Shown here: piece by piece, positions 51,817 to 61,564 of the stretch
How the letters are laid out: every line of letters starts with the position of its first letter
Numbering within the stretch: position 1 is the stretch's first letter
NCBI GenBank assembly: GCA_003010405.1
Contig: PJLO01000001.1
Coordinates: forward strand, 1-64,000
Origin: Acidobacteriota bacterium
Lineage (GTDB): Bacteria; Acidobacteriota; Terriglobia; Terriglobales; Acidobacteriaceae
DNA: 64,000 nucleotides
Direction of reading: 5' to 3'
Notes under the pieces: model-generated
Told to the model about the DNA's origin: nothing
Seen by the model: only the letters and a program-made list of their open reading frames with translations
Database searches by the model: none
Program-made: the position numbers and the translations under genes

Positions 51817-53109
51817 TCAGCGGCTTGCGGATGAGGGAGCGTTCTGCTCCAAGGTGGCTAACACGCGGGCCACGCCAATCATCCCGATTGCCTGTGCGCA
51901 GGGATAGTCCAGCTCTCGTGATCGGCGCAGCGCATCGATTGGATCCACCTGCGCTGCCGCTCCGCTCACTTCCATAATCACTGCGATAGCCTCGCGCTCG
52001 TTTTCGCGACCGCTCCACACAGCATTCAATGAGTTGAACGCCAGATCGAAGTAGCGAGCCCCCAGCTCGATGTCCCCTCCCCTCCGGGTGGTAAATCCGC
52101 TCGCAGCAGCCTCTCTCGCGCGCCGTGCCGGAGGCATCTCCTCCAATTCTTGAATCCGGTCCATCTTCGCCGGTCCTGTCGCCTTCAAAACCGATGCGGG
52201 CTGGTCCATCGGATGCGAGACTTCTTCTTCACCACGCGAGCTTTGTGCCACCCGCCGCGCCATCACGTCGCCGGCCAGCGCATCTTCGTACTCTTTCGGA
52301 CCGAGTGCTTGCTTCATTGCTGCGGTCGTCACGTTCGCGGCAACCGCTCGGTTTTCACCATCGTTTAACTTGCCTAGCCAGAGCAGAAGTCGCAGCCCAG
52401 CTTTCCTGGCCAGGGAACGATCCACCTCGCCGGCCGCTCGCGCGTACACGGCAGCAAGTTTTGGTGCTTCCTGTTCTTTATGCCCGGCGTCCATCGGAAG
52501 AGAGTCAAAGAGCTTCTCGAACTTATTCAGAGACCACGCCGATTTCAATCCCGCATGTTCCATGAGCGCCAACGTAGCACGGGGAGCGAGTTTCTTCTCC
52601 TGCAGGCCCGCCTCGATGAGCTTTTGCGCGCTCGCCACAACCGCCGGACAGGTGGAGATCGCGGCCACAACCGTGGTGTCAGCCGCATCCACTTGCTGCA
52701 CCGTAATGTTTTCGATCAAGGTCTGCGCCACACCACAGCCGATTAAACCGGAGTTGAGCATTGAGCTTTCGGGCTGGTCTCCGCGCTGAATGAGCGCCTG
52801 CTCTACTCGCAATCCTTCGCGAATATAAATCTTCGCCAGTTCCGGAAAAATTGGCGCTATCACCCGGGCCGCCGTACCTAATACCCGCAATCGATCCTGG
52901 GGGTCTCTCTGTGTCACAGCCACCGCCCCGCGCACCGCCTCGTATGCAAAACGCTTCCGCGCCTCCGGCGACTGAGTCGAAGTGTTGACAGAACTCGCAT
53001 TGCTGTATCCCGGCACGGGCCGCCCACCCTGGCTGAATACGAAATGGCCAGAGCCGAGCAAAAGGAAGCAGAGGATTGCTCTTCCTGTTCTTGATATCGG
53101 ATTAATCAA
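51817..53109 (-). CDS. Exported helical-repeat protein, unknown function
   Basis: The 430-aa product starts at TTG (MINPISRTG) with a signal peptide ending near FSQG. The mature chain is almost entirely alpha-helical with short TPR-like units (AARVIAPIFPELAKIYIREGLRVEQAL, AQKLIEAGLQEKKLAPRATLALMEHAGL and EAPKLAAVYARAAGEVDRSLARKAGLRLLL). No catalytic residues are evident. It may be a scaffold or secreted factor. No recognised family; found alone between the small CxxC protein and the DHH phosphoesterase. Confidence 0.65.
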   Translation of the reverse strand: MINPISRTGRAILCFLLLGSGHFVFSQGGRPVPGYSNASSVNTSTQSPEARKRFAYEAVRGAVAVTQRDPQDRLRVLGTAARVIAPIFPELAKIYIREGLRVEQALIQRGDQPESSMLNSGLIGCGVAQTLIENITVQQVDAADTTVVAAISTCPAVVASAQKLIEAGLQEKKLAPRATLALMEHAGLKSAWSLNKFEKLFDSLPMDAGHKEQEAPKLAAVYARAAGEVDRSLARKAGLRLLLWLGKLNDGENRAVAANVTTAAMKQALGPKEYEDALAGDVMARRVAQSSRGEEEVSHPMDQPASVLKATGPAKMDRIQELEEMPPARRAREAAASGFTTRRGGDIELGARYFDLAFNSLNAVWSGRENEREAIAVIMEVSGAAAQVDPIDALRRSRELDYPCAQAIGMIGVARVLATLEQNAPSSASR

Positions 53110-53188
53110 CTGCGCACCAGCAAAGGATTGACCAGGAGCTAATCTTTTACTTTAAAGACTTGCTTCGCCGTCAATCTGAATCATATTT

Positions 53189-54166
53189 CTATTTCGAGTA
53201 ATGCTTGCGGGCGTGCGCTCGCAGTTCAGAGACAATCTCCTCCGCGGCATCGGTTGCACGTGCAAACTCACCCGGAGGAAAGCTGATGGCTCCAACCCGC
53301 GCATGTCCTCCGCCTCCATAGCGTTCGCAAATCTTGGCAAGATTTACGAGGTTCACGGCATCAGTCCAAGGATTTGTACCAACGGAAACCTTTACACGGA
53401 AGCTGCTCTTACTGAGTCCGACGCTGTACACGCTCTCTGGATACAGGTAGTAGGGGATAAACTTGCTGTAGCCTTCCAGGTCGTATCCGGTCACGTCGAA
53501 AAAGACCGTCTGGTCCACACACTCGCTGTGTTTGCGAATAATCTCAATTGATTGCGTGTGCCGCTCCAATAGAGGGGGAATCTGCTCGGCGACAAAGGGC
53601 AACGCGACAATCTCGTCCAGAGGGCGATAGGCGAGTAAATCCATCAGCCGCAATATGAATGTCGGGTCCTGATTGGCTTCCAGTGCCATCGTTATGCGCA
53701 TCGCTGGGTCCTTCATCCCCACGGCGACTTCAGCGCTCTTGTAAGAGGCTCCGTCCACGATGTCCGCCCACTCAATCATTTCTGCCACCGGCGCCGTTTT
53801 GAAGCCAAAGCGGTCCTGCGCGACCGTAGCCAGAAATTTCGTGCACGACTTGAAGTCGGGATCAAAGAACTTCTTATTACTCTGCTGGCGTTCAAAATGC
53901 TCCGCATCCTCTTCCGTGAGGAACGCACTCTGATGGTGGTCGAACCACCAGGTCAATTTGTCGGAAGCCAGATATTTGAAGTCAACGATTACGTTCTCGT
54001 CGCCGCTAAAATCATCAAGATTGAACAGCGCTCCCGCCCGATGCACCAGTCCCTGATATTGGAACTCCACGTTGCGACGAATGCGCTCACGGTAAAAGCG
54101 TGTGAACAACGAAGCGGAACAAGCTCCGTCAAAACATTTGTCGTGAAAAAAGACCTTTACTATCAA
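53189..54166 (-). CDS. DHH-superfamily phosphoesterase-like protein
   Basis: The 325-aa product begins at TTG (54166) after AAGGGA. Metal-site blocks are FHDKCFDGACSASLF, IVDFKYL, WWFDHHQSAFL (the DHH motif) and ERYGGGGHARVGAISFPP (DHHA1-type GGGHARAG region). Typical members cleave nucleotide phosphodiesters or small RNAs, or act as exopolyphosphatases. The spacing differs from RecJ and from NrnA, so the substrate is open. It lies downstream of the Fur-family gene by about 110 bases on the same strand. Confidence 0.82.
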   Translation of the reverse strand: MIVKVFFHDKCFDGACSASLFTRFYRERIRRNVEFQYQGLVHRAGALFNLDDFSGDENVIVDFKYLASDKLTWWFDHHQSAFLTEEDAEHFERQQSNKKFFDPDFKSCTKFLATVAQDRFGFKTAPVAEMIEWADIVDGASYKSAEVAVGMKDPAMRITMALEANQDPTFILRLMDLLAYRPLDEIVALPFVAEQIPPLLERHTQSIEIIRKHSECVDQTVFFDVTGYDLEGYSKFIPYYLYPESVYSVGLSKSSFRVKVSVGTNPWTDAVNLVNLAKICERYGGGGHARVGAISFPPGEFARATDAAEEIVSELRAHARKHYSK

Positions 54167-54279
54167 TGGTTCCCTTTCTATAGGACTCGTCCGTCAGAAG
54201 CACTGCGGGTGCGTCGCACGGTTGGCGCGTTTCGCTCCGAACGCAGGCAGCGAATCGCGCAAGAGCACACCCGGCATCC

Positions 54280-54798
54280 TTAGTGCAGTTCGCGCTTTAT
54301 ATGTTTCTTCTTCTGGCACCGTTCGCAAATGCCATACACCTGAAACGTATTGCGCGTCGTCACATAATGATGCTTCTGTCCGATATCTCTCTCCACCTTC
54401 TCGATCTCGGGCGAAAAAAACTCCACCGAGCTGCCGCACTCGGTACAGACCATGTGGTGATGGCTGCGCCGGTTGTACTGATGCTCGTAACGGGTAACAC
54501 CGTCGTGGAAAGCCACGCCACTTGCCAGACCGCACTCGGCCAGCAGCTTGAGCGTGCGATACACAGTGGTAAACCCGATCCGCGGATCACTGCGCTTAAC
54601 GAGGCGATGCAGCTCTTCCGTGGAGAGATGCTCGTGCGTCTCCAAAAATGTACGGAGAATGGCGTCGCGCTGTTCGGTGTGTTTCAGGCCGACACGCTTC
54701 AGGTGGCTGTTGAATATTTCCTCGGCCTCGCGAATCGATTCATTCGAAAGAGCGGTGTTGTCGTCAACGCGTTTTGGCAGAGTGGTCATATTTAGCAA
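54280..54798 (-). CDS. Fur-family transcriptional regulator (Fur/PerR-like)
   Basis: The 172-aa product has the winged-helix domain at about 30-105 (LKRVGLKHTEQRDAILRTFLE, LSTEELHRLVKR, IGFTTVYRTLKLLAECGLA). The metal-binding dimer domain has SHHHMVCTECGSSVEFFS and ICERCQKKKHIKRELH, with the two CxxC structural-zinc pairs. The regulatory-site ligands H/D/E are present. Whether it senses iron (Fur) or peroxide (PerR) cannot be decided here. It diverges from aguB over a short 80-base gap, and no classical Fur box was found there. Confidence 0.9.
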   Translation of the reverse strand: MLNMTTLPKRVDDNTALSNESIREAEEIFNSHLKRVGLKHTEQRDAILRTFLETHEHLSTEELHRLVKRSDPRIGFTTVYRTLKLLAECGLASGVAFHDGVTRYEHQYNRRSHHHMVCTECGSSVEFFSPEIEKVERDIGQKHHYVTTRNTFQVYGICERCQKKKHIKRELH

Positions 54799-54881
54799 GC
54801 CGATTGCAAAAAGGATATCACTGGAATGGCTTCAGGCTTTGATATTCTAAGCGCTGACTTTCAATGAGCCGGAGGACCTTA

Positions 54882-55784
54882 GTGGCACCCGACAAATTTG
54901 CGGCAGGCCTGGTTCAGATGTACTGTTCACCGGAACCGGACGACAACTTGGAGCGCGCCGTTGCCCATGTACGCGAGGCGGCACGCCGCGGCGCACAGGT
55001 TATCTGCCTGCCGGAGCTTTTCCGAACCCAGTACTTCTGCCAGCGCGAGGATACGGCGCTGTTCGATCTCGCCGAGCCGATTCCCGGCCCTACTTCAGCC
55101 CGCTTCTCTGCTCTGGCGCGAGAGTTGAAGGTCGCGATAGAGGTTTCCCTTTTCGAGCGGCGCGCCCCGGGGCTCTATCACAACACTGCCGTCATGATCG
55201 GCAGCGATGGCGAGATTCGCGGCATATACCGCAAGATGCATATCCCCGACGACCCGCTCTATTACGAAAAGTATTACTTCACGCCGGGAGACCTCGGGTT
55301 CAAGACGTTTGATCTGGAACAGGGCTCGGTCGGCACACTGGTCTGCTGGGATCAGTGGTATCCCGAGGGCGCTCGGCTCACCTCCCTGCAGGGCGCAAGC
55401 GTGATCTTCTACCCCACGGCCATCGGGTGGCATCCGGCTGAAAAAGACGAGTGGGGGCAGGCACAGTACGAAGCCTGGTTTACCATCCAGCGGGCTCACG
55501 CCATTGCCAACGGCGTTTTTGTCGGCTCGGTCAACCGCGTGGGGCACGAAACCGGCAACATTCGGGGCAACGAGGTGAAGGGAGCAGGTCTGGAGTTCTG
55601 GGGAGGCTCGTTCCTGGCCGATCCCTTCGGCCGCATCATCGCCAAAGCCTCACACGACAAAGAAGAAATCCTGATAGGAACCGTGGATGTGAAGCTGCAG
55701 GAGGAGATTCGGCGCAACTGGCCCTTCCTGCGTGACCGTCGGATCGACGCCTACGGGCCTATCCTGCAGAGGTTTGGAAAGTAG
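54882..55784 (+). CDS. aguB: N-carbamoylputrescine amidase (AguB, nitrilase family)
   Basis: The 300-aa product uses GTG 54882 behind GGAGG; ATG 54864 is less favoured. The nitrilase triad is visible: Glu in ICLPELFRTQYFCQ, Lys in GIYRKMHIPDDPLYYEKYYFTPGD and Cys in VGTLVCWDQWYPEGARL. YYEKYYF and WHPAEKDEWGQAQYEAWFTIQRAHAIANGVF are features of AguB rather than generic amidases. It makes putrescine, CO2 and ammonia. aguA follows with zero gap (TAGATG), completing the agmatine pathway. Confidence 0.93.
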   Translation: MAPDKFAAGLVQMYCSPEPDDNLERAVAHVREAARRGAQVICLPELFRTQYFCQREDTALFDLAEPIPGPTSARFSALARELKVAIEVSLFERRAPGLYHNTAVMIGSDGEIRGIYRKMHIPDDPLYYEKYYFTPGDLGFKTFDLEQGSVGTLVCWDQWYPEGARLTSLQGASVIFYPTAIGWHPAEKDEWGQAQYEAWFTIQRAHAIANGVFVGSVNRVGHETGNIRGNEVKGAGLEFWGGSFLADPFGRIIAKASHDKEEILIGTVDVKLQEEIRRNWPFLRDRRIDAYGPILQRFGK

Positions 55785-56867
55785 ATGACGGCCCGGACTG
55801 AAACAGAGTTTCCTGCCCCGCTCGGCTACCGTATGCCCGCCGAGTGGGAGCCGCAACGCGCCACATGGCTGGCCTGGCCTCATAACCGCACCGACTGGCC
55901 CGGTAAATTTGAACCAATCCCGTACGTTTATGCCGAGATCGTACGGAATCTGGCGCGCGCCTCGCGCGTCGAACTGATCGTGAACGACTCCAAGGCTGAA
56001 GAACGGGCGCGCATCGTACTACAAAACGCGAATGTCTTGCCCGCGCTGGAGGCGAGCATCTGTTTCCACCAGTGGCCAACGAATCGCGGATGGCTGCGCG
56101 ATTCAGGCCCGATCTTCGTGAAGGACAAGGGCGACAAGGTCGCGCTCACCAACTGGAAATTCAACGCATGGGCCAAGTACCGAAACTGGCAACTCGACAA
56201 CACCCTTCCGGAAAAAACCGCGGAGGTACGCGGTTGCAGGGAGTTCAAGGCAATTTTCAACGATCGGCAGATGGTGCTTGAGGGCGGATCGATTGACGTC
56301 AACGGACGGGGGCTGCTGCTGACGACCGAAGAATGCCTGCTGAGCCCGGTGCAACAGCGCAATCCGGGAATGACTCGCGAAGAGATTGAAACCGCACTCG
56401 GACTCATGCTGGGAGTCAAAAAGGTCCTGTGGCTGGAGCGCGGCATTGTCGGCGACGACACTCACGGACACGTAGATGACATTGCCCGCTTCGTGGGGCC
56501 ACGTACGGTGCTGGCCGCCAGCGAGACTGATCCGGCGGACGAGAATTATCCGATCTTAGACGAAAGCTTGAAGCTTCTGGCGCGAATGACTGATACAGAA
56601 GGACATCCACTTGAAATTGTCCCACTTCCCATGCCCTCGCCAGTGGTATTCAAGGGGCAACGCGTTCCCGCCAGCTACGCCAACTTCTACATCGCGAACC
56701 AGACAGTTCTGGTCCCGACGTTTAATGATCCCAATGACCTGAAGGCCCTAAACACCATTCAGCAGGTGCTTCCAAAGCATCGAATCGTGCCCATCTATTG
56801 CGGTGATTTGATCTGGGGACTGGGAGCGATTCATTGCATGACTCAGCAGGAACCGGCTGGAGAATAG
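55785..56867 (+). CDS. aguA: Agmatine deiminase (AguA)
   Basis: The 360-aa product belongs to the peptidyl-arginine deiminase/agmatine iminohydrolase superfamily. Motifs: GYRMPAEWEPQRATWLAWPHNRTDWPG, RDSGPIFV, LEGGSIDVNGRGLLLTTEECLL and GDDTHGHVDDIARFV. The nucleophile cysteine is in LGAIHCMTQQEP near the C-terminus. It converts agmatine to N-carbamoylputrescine, the substrate of AguB. The start abuts the aguB stop. An arginine decarboxylase is not in the window. Confidence 0.94.
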   Translation: MTARTETEFPAPLGYRMPAEWEPQRATWLAWPHNRTDWPGKFEPIPYVYAEIVRNLARASRVELIVNDSKAEERARIVLQNANVLPALEASICFHQWPTNRGWLRDSGPIFVKDKGDKVALTNWKFNAWAKYRNWQLDNTLPEKTAEVRGCREFKAIFNDRQMVLEGGSIDVNGRGLLLTTEECLLSPVQQRNPGMTREEIETALGLMLGVKKVLWLERGIVGDDTHGHVDDIARFVGPRTVLAASETDPADENYPILDESLKLLARMTDTEGHPLEIVPLPMPSPVVFKGQRVPASYANFYIANQTVLVPTFNDPNDLKALNTIQQVLPKHRIVPIYCGDLIWGLGAIHCMTQQEPAGE

Positions 56868-56876
56868 AAGCTCCGT

Positions 56877-57371
56877 ATGCTGAATGAATGCAAAGTTCGC
56901 AGCCAGGAAGCACCGGACGAGCGTTGGATGGAAGAGGCTCTGCGATTGGCGCGGCTGGCGGAAGTTGCAGGCGAGGTTCCTGTGGGCGCGGTGGTAGTCT
57001 GCCATGGCCGAATTGTGGGGCGCGGCTGGAATCAGGTGATTTCGACCACTGACCCTTGCGCCCACGCGGAAGTTCAAGCTCTGCGCGATGCCGGCCGTGA
57101 GCTCGGCAACTACAGGCTGAATGGATGCGAGCTGTTTGTGACTCTGGAGCCTTGCGCGATGTGCGCTGGAGCCATCATTCATTCGCGCATCGAACGCCTT
57201 GTTTTTGGCGCTCGCGACCCCAAGGCCGGGGCTGTGGGCAGTGTGATGGAAGTGATAAACCATCCAAGCCTGAACCATTGCATGAAAGTCGCCGAAGGAG
57301 TGCTGGCGGGCCGCTGCATGGAAATGCTGCAGGCCTTTTTCAGAGAGCGCCGCGCTCAGTTGAAGGAGTAG
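56877..57371 (+). CDS. tadA: tRNA-specific adenosine deaminase
   Basis: The 164-aa product carries the zinc site CAHAEVQAL (HAE, with catalytic Glu) and LEPCAMCAGAIIHSRI (PCxxC). It also has the family N-terminus WMEEALRLARLAEVAGEVPVGAVVV and FGARDPKAGAVGS. It deaminates A34 of tRNA-Arg(ACG) to inosine. An extra 16 residues precede the usual start, so the true start may be at a later codon. It lies 9 bases after aguA, so it is probably in that operon. Confidence 0.94.
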   Translation: MLNECKVRSQEAPDERWMEEALRLARLAEVAGEVPVGAVVVCHGRIVGRGWNQVISTTDPCAHAEVQALRDAGRELGNYRLNGCELFVTLEPCAMCAGAIIHSRIERLVFGARDPKAGAVGSVMEVINHPSLNHCMKVAEGVLAGRCMEMLQAFFRERRAQLKE

Positions 57372-57436
57372 AGCTTTCGGTTCGCGTTCTCGCACTTTCC
57401 AGATGTTCTCTGGCCGGACAGTGGTAATGTACTGCG

Positions 57437-60184
57437 ATGGAATATAACGAGCCGCTCTGGGCAACCGAAGATCAACGAGAACGCCTGTTGGAGTTAACTG
57501 CCACCACGGACGATGAGCGCAAGCTCTTACCGCTGCGGCGGGATGTTCGCTCGCTGGGAATTCTGCTGGGGCGAGTCATACAGGAGCAGGCCGGAAAACA
57601 GACCTTTGACGTTATTGAGCGGTTGCGCAGGCTGCTCATCGAGCATCGCGAACGAGCCTCTCTGGGACTTTCAGAGGCGGCGGGACTGCAAGAAGCGCGC
57701 GAAGTGATTTCCAAGCTGGACGTTCCCACAGCCTACCTGGTTTGCAAAGCGTTTTCATATTTCTTTGAACTCTCCAACTTGGCCGAGACCAACCAGCGCA
57801 AGCGCCGCCGCCGCGCCGGTCAGCTCGGCGTGCAGTCTCCTTTGCCGGGAACTCTGCAAGGCGTGCTGCAACGGATGAAAGAGGTGGGCGTTTCTGCCAA
57901 AGAAGCGCTGCGGCTCCTGTGCGAAATTCACGTGGAACCGGTATTTACCGCGCACCCAACGGAGATGACCCGGCAAACGATTCTGCGCAAGCGGCGCAGA
58001 ATCTCACGTCAACTGGAATTGCTTGATGGCCTGCCGCTCTCCGAAAGATTTGCCCGCGAGTGCGAAGAGAACATCATGACCGAGATCACGGCCATGTGGC
58101 AGACCGACGACGTCCGGCTGAAAAAACCGACGGTTGAAGACGAGATTCGCACCGGCGCGCGCTACTACCTGCTCTCGCTCTTTGAAACCCTGCCTAAACT
58201 CTACGAAGAACTTGGGGCGGCCTTCTACGCAGTCTATGGCGAAAGGCTGGACGCGCCGGAAATGCCCCTGGTGTTGAGCTTCGGCTCCTGGATCGGCGGA
58301 GACCGCGACGGCAATCCGTTTGTAACGGCCGAGTCAACGCACCATGCGCTGGCTTTCGCTCGCAGCGTCGCGCTGGAACACTACATCGCCGAGGCTCGAC
58401 TGCTGGCGCGCAGACTCAGTGTTTCCCGGCACCAAGTGCCAGCCTCAGAGGAGCTTGGCGTTAGGATCGCCGAGTTCGTGAACGAACTTGGTTCGCCGGC
58501 GGATATGCGGCGCTCCCCACCGGCAGAATGGTATCGCACTCTGATGCTGCTGATTGCAGCTCGTCTGGAAAATATGCGCAATGGCCGAACAGGCTACGCC
58601 TCAGCCAAAGAGTTCGAACAGGATCTTTATCTCATTCGCAGCAGCCTTTGCGCGAATAAAGCCGAGCGCCTGGCTCGGCGCATGCTTGATTCCCTGCTGC
58701 TCAAGGTCCGCACCTTCGGATTTCATCTCTATACGCTGGATATTCGCCAGCACGCCAACGTGCACGCCGAGGCTATGCGAGAACTTGCCGCAAAAAGCGA
58801 TCCGAACGCGCCGGGGATTGCCAGCGGACCATCTGCGCTAGGCCAGTCAGTTTCGGATTGCCTGCGCACGGTCGCCCGCGAGAAAGCCGGGGCGCCGGAC
58901 TCGATTCAGCGCTACGTAATCAGCGGTGCGGAAACCAGCAACGACTCGCTCGCGGTAGTCCGGCTGGCGGCATTGTACGGAGTAAAAGTAGCCGGGGGAA
59001 ATGGCGACCCGGGACTGATGCCCGTGCCGCTTTTCGAATCCATCGAAGCTTTGCGGCGATCGGCCGACGTAATGCGCGAGCTCTGGACTAATCCTGAGTA
59101 CCGGGCGCTGCTGGATTCCTGGGACGGCTGGCAGGAGGTGATGCTGGGCTACTCCGACAGCAATAAAGATGGGGGAATGCTGACCAGCACCTGGGAGTTG
59201 CACAAGGCGCATCGAGCGTTGCATCGGTCGGCGCGCGAGTGCGGAGTCAAGCTGCGAATCTTCCACGGCCGGGGAGGCACTGTGGGACGCGGCGGCGGCC
59301 CGACGCACGGAGCCATCATGGCACAGCCCGTCGGCGACTTCACCGGCGCAATCCGCATCACCGAACAGGGCGAAGTGCTTAACTGGAAATATCTCGATCC
59401 GGTGCTGGCGGAGTGGAACCTCGAAGTGATGGTGGCGGCTGCGCTGGGCGCGCTTGCGCGTCCGAATGGCGAACACCCCGAAGATGAGGATCAGTGGCAC
59501 GATGTAATGGAAAGGATGTCTGCCGATGCTTTTGAGTACTATCGCTCGAACATCGCCGACAATCCCGAGGTGATCCAGTATTTTGAGGAAGCCACGCCGG
59601 TGAACGAACTGGAACTGGCACGCATTGGCTCGCGTCCGGCAAGGCGCAGTTCAAGCCGCTCACTCGGCGATCTGCGCGCAATTCCGTGGGTTTTCGGATG
59701 GATGCAGAGTCGCCACGCGGTTCCCGCCTGGTTTGGCATTGGCCAAGCGATCGAACGATTTGCGGCTGGCGGCGACGGCCAGGCGCGCGAACTGCAGCGA
59801 ATGGCCCGCGAGTTTCCGCTGTTTGCGGAAATGATCCGCAACGTCGAACTGGCGATGGCCAAGGCCGATATGTCGATTGCCCGCCTCTACTCCACCTTGG
59901 TGCGAGACGCTCAGGTAGGCGAGCGCGTTTTCTCCATGCTGGTGGCCGAATTCGAGCGTGCGCAAAAATTTATCCTGTGGCTCACTGGTCAGAAGGAGCT
60001 TCTGGAGCGCAACCCCGTCTTGATGCGCTCGATCCGGTTGCGCAATCCCTATGTGGACCCACTGAGCCTCATTCAGGTCGAATTGTTGCGGCGTAAACGA
60101 GGCGGAGAAGTCAGCGAAGATTTGAATTACGCACTCGGCGCGACGATGAATGGAATTGCGGCTGGCCTGCACAACACAGGCTGA
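57437..60184 (+). CDS. ppc: Phosphoenolpyruvate carboxylase
   Basis: The 915-aa enzyme makes oxaloacetate from PEP and bicarbonate. Key blocks: FTAHPTEMTRQT (catalytic His), SWIGGDRDGNPFVT, GYSDSNKDGGMLTS (PEP-site), FHGRGGTVGRGGGPTHGAI (mobile loop), and the C-terminal YVDPLSLIQVELLRRKR and NGIAAGLHNTG ending. It replenishes the TCA cycle, fitting the Kor-based cycle inferred nearby. It follows tadA by 65 bases and is monocistronic or end of the agu operon. Length and motifs are normal. Confidence 0.96.
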   Translation: MEYNEPLWATEDQRERLLELTATTDDERKLLPLRRDVRSLGILLGRVIQEQAGKQTFDVIERLRRLLIEHRERASLGLSEAAGLQEAREVISKLDVPTAYLVCKAFSYFFELSNLAETNQRKRRRRAGQLGVQSPLPGTLQGVLQRMKEVGVSAKEALRLLCEIHVEPVFTAHPTEMTRQTILRKRRRISRQLELLDGLPLSERFARECEENIMTEITAMWQTDDVRLKKPTVEDEIRTGARYYLLSLFETLPKLYEELGAAFYAVYGERLDAPEMPLVLSFGSWIGGDRDGNPFVTAESTHHALAFARSVALEHYIAEARLLARRLSVSRHQVPASEELGVRIAEFVNELGSPADMRRSPPAEWYRTLMLLIAARLENMRNGRTGYASAKEFEQDLYLIRSSLCANKAERLARRMLDSLLLKVRTFGFHLYTLDIRQHANVHAEAMRELAAKSDPNAPGIASGPSALGQSVSDCLRTVAREKAGAPDSIQRYVISGAETSNDSLAVVRLAALYGVKVAGGNGDPGLMPVPLFESIEALRRSADVMRELWTNPEYRALLDSWDGWQEVMLGYSDSNKDGGMLTSTWELHKAHRALHRSARECGVKLRIFHGRGGTVGRGGGPTHGAIMAQPVGDFTGAIRITEQGEVLNWKYLDPVLAEWNLEVMVAAALGALARPNGEHPEDEDQWHDVMERMSADAFEYYRSNIADNPEVIQYFEEATPVNELELARIGSRPARRSSSRSLGDLRAIPWVFGWMQSRHAVPAWFGIGQAIERFAAGGDGQARELQRMAREFPLFAEMIRNVELAMAKADMSIARLYSTLVRDAQVGERVFSMLVAEFERAQKFILWLTGQKELLERNPVLMRSIRLRNPYVDPLSLIQVELLRRKRGGEVSEDLNYALGATMNGIAAGLHNTG

Positions 60185-60213
60185 TTCGGCACCGCACCAA
60201 GAATCACCATAAA

Positions 60214-60251
60214 CAAAAAATCCTCCGCTCCCAAAGTTTGGAGAGCGGAGG
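60214..60251 (-). terminator. Intrinsic terminator of the glp operon
   Basis: On the minus strand, CCTCCGCTC and GAGCGGAGG form a perfect 9-bp stem around a 12-base loop, followed by ATTTTTTG. It is 21 bases after the glpC stop. It also lies 38 bases beyond the ppc stop, with no matching T run on that strand. Confidence 0.88.
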
Positions 60252-60271
60252 TATTCAGAGCAAAACAGCAG

Positions 60272-61564
60272 TCATGCGCAGGATGGCATATTGTCATCTT
60301 TCGGCTTACCTGAAGTATCAGCAGTAAAACTGTACTGCTTTGCGTCCGTGGCGTAGGCGTTTAGCAGAACAATCGCGGGATGCACGGCTTTGAAGCCGGT
60401 GCCGTGCTCAATCTGCATCTGGCAGGTGGCGCACTCAGTCACCACGGCCTGCGGAGCGGTTGCGCTGATCGCGGCAAACAACTCGCCGCCAACCTCCATT
60501 GAAACCGGGTACTTCTCCTCTTTGAAGCCAAATGTTCCGGACATTCCGCAGCAACCTGCATTGAGATCCTCAATTTCTACCCCCGGAACCTGCCGCAGCA
60601 GGTGGTACCACGGGCGGCCAATGCCCTGCGATTTCTGATGGCAGGGCGCGTGGTAAGCGAGCTTCAACGTGGCGGTCGCCGGAGCAAAACGCGTATTGAA
60701 CTTGCCTGCATCCTGCTGAGCGACCAGCAGTTCCGCAAGGTCATAAGTATTGGCGGCAATCTTCGCAGCCTTTGTCGCCAAGTCGGGATCGTCTTCCAGC
60801 AGGTGCGCAAAGCCGGTCTTGAGCATGTGTCCGCAACTGGAGCAGGCGGTTACGATGCGGGCTCCGGAGTTGACTGCTTCCATCATGCTGTTCACGTTGG
60901 CCGTTGCGCGCTTGTAGGCTTCCTCGGAATTTCCGTTCGCTAATGAGGGCACACCGCAACACCCGGTGGAGGCGACTTCGGGCTGAAATCCATTTAACTC
61001 CAGCAACTCCAGGACGCGGCGGCCCAGCTCCGGCTGGTTGTACTGAATGAAGCAGCCGGGAAAGAACACGACGCGCTCCCCCTTATTCATCGCAACCACA
61101 TTGGGAGTGCGCAGGTCGGGCTTCGTGTAGGCCGGAAATTTGCGCTCCGGCGTGATCTTCATGAACATGGACATGAGCTTCCGAACCGGTTTCAGCCCAA
61201 GCGAGAAGTTGGTAACTTCCGGAACAATGGTGTTGAGCTTGCCAAGCAGTCCGGGACGCGCAAGCCAGAAATCGCGCAACCGACGGACAGGTGTTTTCTT
61301 ATGCGCAGCCTTGGCTCGGGCGATCAACTCGGAAACGTTCACCTGATTGGGGCAGGCGAGATCGCAGCGATGGCATCCGAGGCAGTACTCGACCCACTCG
61401 GTATCACACTCGATCCCCTCCCGCCGCATGCGCTCCAGTTCAGGACCTAGGCGCTTCGGGCCGGGATAGGCCGGATGCGCGGTTACAACCGGACACGCAG
61501 TGTTGCAGTCCGTGCACTTCAAACAGTTATCAAGCGAGACCTCATCCTTGCGATCCTTGCGCAT
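60272..61564 (-). CDS. glpC: Anaerobic-type glycerol-3-phosphate dehydrogenase subunit C (Fe-S, GlpC)
   Basis: The 430-aa product has two N-terminal ferredoxin-like sites (CLKCTDCNTACPV and CLGCHRCDLACPN, 4Fe-4S each) followed by two CCG domains. These have FFPGCFIQYNQPELG, ASTGCCGVP and ACSSCGHML, then YHAPCHQKSQG, NAGCCGMSG and TECATCQMQIEHG. GlpC passes electrons from the GlpAB flavin pair to the membrane quinone pool. The start overlaps the end of glpB by 23 bases, so translation is coupled. A GGAG box precedes the ATG. Confidence 0.93.
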   Translation of the reverse strand: MRKDRKDEVSLDNCLKCTDCNTACPVVTAHPAYPGPKRLGPELERMRREGIECDTEWVEYCLGCHRCDLACPNQVNVSELIARAKAAHKKTPVRRLRDFWLARPGLLGKLNTIVPEVTNFSLGLKPVRKLMSMFMKITPERKFPAYTKPDLRTPNVVAMNKGERVVFFPGCFIQYNQPELGRRVLELLELNGFQPEVASTGCCGVPSLANGNSEEAYKRATANVNSMMEAVNSGARIVTACSSCGHMLKTGFAHLLEDDPDLATKAAKIAANTYDLAELLVAQQDAGKFNTRFAPATATLKLAYHAPCHQKSQGIGRPWYHLLRQVPGVEIEDLNAGCCGMSGTFGFKEEKYPVSMEVGGELFAAISATAPQAVVTECATCQMQIEHGTGFKAVHPAIVLLNAYATDAKQYSFTADTSGKPKDDNMPSCA

